A DNA stretch of 7,604 nt from an uncultured Clostridia bacterium (lineage in GTDB: Bacteria; Bacillota; Clostridia; Saccharofermentanales; DTU023). Under the pieces are notes generated by a model. The model was not told the DNA's origin and did not search any database. It saw only the letters and a program-made list of their open reading frames with translations. Every line of letters starts with the position of its first letter. The stretch's first letter is position 1. A program made the position numbers and the translations under genes. The stretch lies in the NCBI GenBank assembly GCA_937922005.1, contig CAKZWV010000056.1, forward strand, positions 1 through 7,604, written 5' to 3'. This document shows, piece by piece, positions 5,685-7,604 of this stretch.

Positions 5685-7405
5685 TGAAACGAAAATTACA
5701 AGAAACTTTTGCCCTTACTGAAAAAGGGGCGAGGGGCATGATGCGAGCATCGATCGCTTCCTTTTGTGTAAACATTACCTACATGGCGGCTATGATGACC
5801 TTTTTTGCCTTTGCTAAGGACCTTTTGGCGGATGGAAAGCTAAGCCATCCGGCCTTTTATCTCTTGGCCATGGCCGTAATCGTGGTTCTCATGTATTTGA
5901 CCTTGGATTTTGAGTATCGGGCTACCTACAACACGACCTACGCGGAATCCCGGGACATGCGTATTGCTATTGCCGACACCATGAAAGAACTCCCCTTGGG
6001 CTATTTTGCCAAACATGATTTGTCCGATCTGGCCCAGACCATGATGCAGGATGTGTTGGATATGGAACATGCTTTTTCCCATGCGGTACCCCAGGCCATC
6101 GGAGCGGGGATCTTTTTAGTCATCATGCTCATCATGATTTTAATCAGCCATTTTTGGATTGGCCTGGCCATTCTTATCCCCACGGCAGTTGGCCTTACCA
6201 TCATCCTGCTTTCCAAACGCTATCAAAAAAGCTTTGTGAAAAAGTTCTATGACCAAAGCCGAAAAAATGTGGAAATTATCCAGGATGCCATCGAAATGCA
6301 GCAAGAAATTCGCTCCTACAATCTGGTGGGCGAGAAAAGACGGGAAATTCACCAGGCGATACGGGCGGCCGAAAAAATGCACATGCAAGCCGAAGTGGGC
6401 CAGGGCATCCCGGTCATGTCGGCCATGACCGTTGTCAAATTAGCCCTGGCCAGCACGATCCTGACGGTGGCCTATTTTATGCTCAAGGGCCAGATGCCGG
6501 CCCTCTATGCCATTGGCTATATGATCGCTGCCACTCGCCTGACCTCCGCCATGGAGGGCGTCAGCATGAACATCGCTGAACTCTTTGATATCGATGTCCG
6601 GGTAGATCGTATCAAGGAACTCAAAAACACACCGGTTCAAAAGGGAAGGGAAGTGGAACTGAAAAACTTTGATATCGAAGTGAAGGACCTCTCCTTTGCT
6701 TATGGAAAAAATCCGGTTTTGAATGGGGTGAATTTCTCGGCCAAGCAGGGGGAAGTAACGGCCTTGGTTGGACCTTCCGGGTCGGGTAAAACCACCATGA
6801 TCCGGCTCCTCTCCCGCCTCTACGATGTTGACCGGGGCGAGATTACCATTGGCGGTCATTCCCTAAAAGACATCGCTCCGGACTGCCTTTATCGGCAGAT
6901 TTCGATGGTTTTTCAGGATGTGACCCTCTTTAATGGAACGGTCATGGAAAATATCCGCATTGGCCGCAAGGACGCCAGTGATGAAGAAGTCATGGAAGCG
7001 GCCAGGAAGGCCCACTGCGACGACTTTATCGTAAAACTTCCCGAGGGCTACCATACCCTGATCGGCGAGAACGGCAGCAAGCTTTCTGGAGGGGAAAGGC
7101 AAAGACTATCCATCGCCCGAGCCTTCTTAAAGGATGCACCCATCCTTCTCCTGGACGAAATTTCCGCTTCCCTAGATGTGGAAAATGAGATGGCCATTCA
7201 AAAGAGTTTGAATACATTGATGAAAAACAAGACTGTGGTCATCATCTCCCATCGGATGAAGTCGATTGAAAATGTGAATCAAATTGTCGTCTTTGAAGAC
7301 GGCCGGGTGAATGGCATAGGTCGTCATGAGGAACTGATGACCCGCTCCAAGCTTTATCGGAACTTGGTGGAGAAGTCGAGTTTGACGGAAGCGTATGTTT
7401 ATTAG
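5684..7405 (+). CDS. ABC half-transporter (membrane domain plus ATPase), second subunit
   Basis: A 573-residue partner of the preceding gene. ATG 5684 shares one base with the upstream TGA; GGAGGG (5671-5676) is 7 nt before it. The N-terminal half is a six-helix exporter-type membrane domain, with a long helix containing YDQSRKNVEIIQDAIEMQQEIRSYN as an intracellular coupling segment. The ATPase domain (about 329-565) has A-loop Tyr340, Walker A GPSGSGKTT (363-371), Q-loop Gln411, signature LSGGE (467-471), Walker B Asp491 with Glu492, D-loop SASLDVENE and switch His523. Nothing is degenerate, so both composite ATP sites of the heterodimer should be able to hydrolyse. It is the same length class as its partner but clearly diverged in the membrane half, fitting an old duplication. 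No terminator is visible after it. Confidence 0.94.
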   Translation: MKRKLQETFALTEKGARGMMRASIASFCVNITYMAAMMTFFAFAKDLLADGKLSHPAFYLLAMAVIVVLMYLTLDFEYRATYNTTYAESRDMRIAIADTMKELPLGYFAKHDLSDLAQTMMQDVLDMEHAFSHAVPQAIGAGIFLVIMLIMILISHFWIGLAILIPTAVGLTIILLSKRYQKSFVKKFYDQSRKNVEIIQDAIEMQQEIRSYNLVGEKRREIHQAIRAAEKMHMQAEVGQGIPVMSAMTVVKLALASTILTVAYFMLKGQMPALYAIGYMIAATRLTSAMEGVSMNIAELFDIDVRVDRIKELKNTPVQKGREVELKNFDIEVKDLSFAYGKNPVLNGVNFSAKQGEVTALVGPSGSGKTTMIRLLSRLYDVDRGEITIGGHSLKDIAPDCLYRQISMVFQDVTLFNGTVMENIRIGRKDASDEEVMEAARKAHCDDFIVKLPEGYHTLIGENGSKLSGGERQRLSIARAFLKDAPILLLDEISASLDVENEMAIQKSLNTLMKNKTVVIISHRMKSIENVNQIVVFEDGRVNGIGRHEELMTRSKLYRNLVEKSSLTEAYVY

Positions 7406-7438
7406 AAAGGAATAAAAGATAATTTTTTTAAACTAATA

Positions 7439-7454
7439 GTTAGCACAAGCTAAC
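7439..7454. promoter_or_regulatory. Putative TetR operator 4 (GTTAGCACAAGCTAAC)
   Basis: A perfect palindrome: GTTAGC and GCTAAC (6 of 6) around ACAA, extended by A7438 and T7455 to 18 bp. An overlapping dyad AACTA-A-TAGTT (7431-7441) supplies a third half-site on the left. It lies 18 bp before the start of the next gene. GATAAT (7418-7423) could be a -10, but no decent -35 accompanies it. It is not followed by a T-run, so it is not a terminator. Confidence 0.72.
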
Positions 7455-7472
7455 TGAAATGGAGATGAGTGA

Positions 7473-7604
7473 ATGAAGAAAAAAAATGATGAGTTGAGTT
7501 GCTCTGCTTCGGACAGCAAGAAACGCAAGCAAAATGAAAATTTAATAAGAGAGGTAGAGAGTCTAAACTTGGATGTTCCCGATGAGATTATGCAGCGAAT
7601 CGAA
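7473..7604 (+). CDS. Unidentified gene, 5' fragment
   Basis: Forty-four codons from ATG 7473 to the window edge, preceded by GGAG (7461-7464) with 8-nt spacing. The visible N-terminus begins MKKKNDELSCSASDSKKRK and continues through NLIREVESLNLDVPDEIMQRIE. It is hydrophilic, Lys/Ser/Glu-rich, with no signal peptide or membrane helix, and a short amphipathic helix near the end. I do not recognise it; too little is present to assign a family. Its own palindrome upstream and the lack of a terminator after the ABC genes suggest it belongs to the same regulon. That the frame is real is supported by the ribosome site and the uninterrupted run to the edge, both modest evidence. Confidence 0.65.
   Translation, partial: MKKKNDELSCSASDSKKRKQNENLIREVESLNLDVPDEIMQRIE

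Noticed and set aside
1..7604. Mobile elements, CRISPR arrays, tRNA or rRNA genes, toxin-antitoxin pairs
   Set aside because: No transposase or integrase motifs, no direct-repeat arrays, no cloverleaf-like sequences and no flanking terminal repeats were seen.

Overview
The window looks like chromosomal DNA of a Gram-positive-type member of the Bacillota (Firmicutes). The evidence is strong purine-rich Shine-Dalgarno sites at most genes, two lipoproteins with lipobox signal peptides, moderate GC, and a TetR plus twin-ABC arrangement common in that phylum. Genus cannot be read from the sequence. There are no rRNA or tRNA genes, transposases, CRISPR arrays or phage genes.

Layout. (1) Bases 1-607, minus strand: the N-terminal 202 codons of an alpha/beta hydrolase that runs off the left edge. 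It is easy to miss because no stop codon lies inside the window. (2) Bases 608-845: a divergent control region with a 16-bp palindrome, plausible promoters in both directions and a strong intrinsic terminator only about 60 bp beyond the rightward promoter. (3) Bases 846-2972: two tandem lipoprotein genes of unknown role, each followed by a terminator-like hairpin. The second hairpin (3094-3127) is very clear and separates the left half from the right half. (4) Bases 3195-7405: a TetR-family regulator followed by two translationally coupled ABC half-transporters. Both halves carry a complete set of ATPase motifs and probably form a heterodimer. (5) Bases 7473-7604: the first 44 codons of an unidentified gene.

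The most interesting feature is a 16-bp inverted repeat, consensus GTTAG(T/C)-N4-(A/G)CTAAC, found four times and only between genes. It lies upstream of the hydrolase (629-644), over the regulator's own -10 region (3216-3231), between the regulator and the first ABC gene (3875-3890), and just before the last gene (7439-7454). Two copies are perfect and two have one mismatch between half-sites. The simplest reading is that they are operators of the TetR protein. It would then repress itself, the ABC pair, the following gene and, 2.6 kb away across two unrelated-looking lipoprotein genes, the hydrolase (and perhaps a short divergent transcript). Together this suggests a small ligand-responsive export or import regulon whose substrate is unknown. 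The link between an alpha/beta hydrolase and the transporter through shared operators is the novel prediction here.

Several start codons were moved from the longest open frame. The first ABC gene should start at 3945, not at the GTG at 3873, which would put the operator inside the coding region. The lipoproteins start at 846 and 1473, and the regulator probably starts at 3263.
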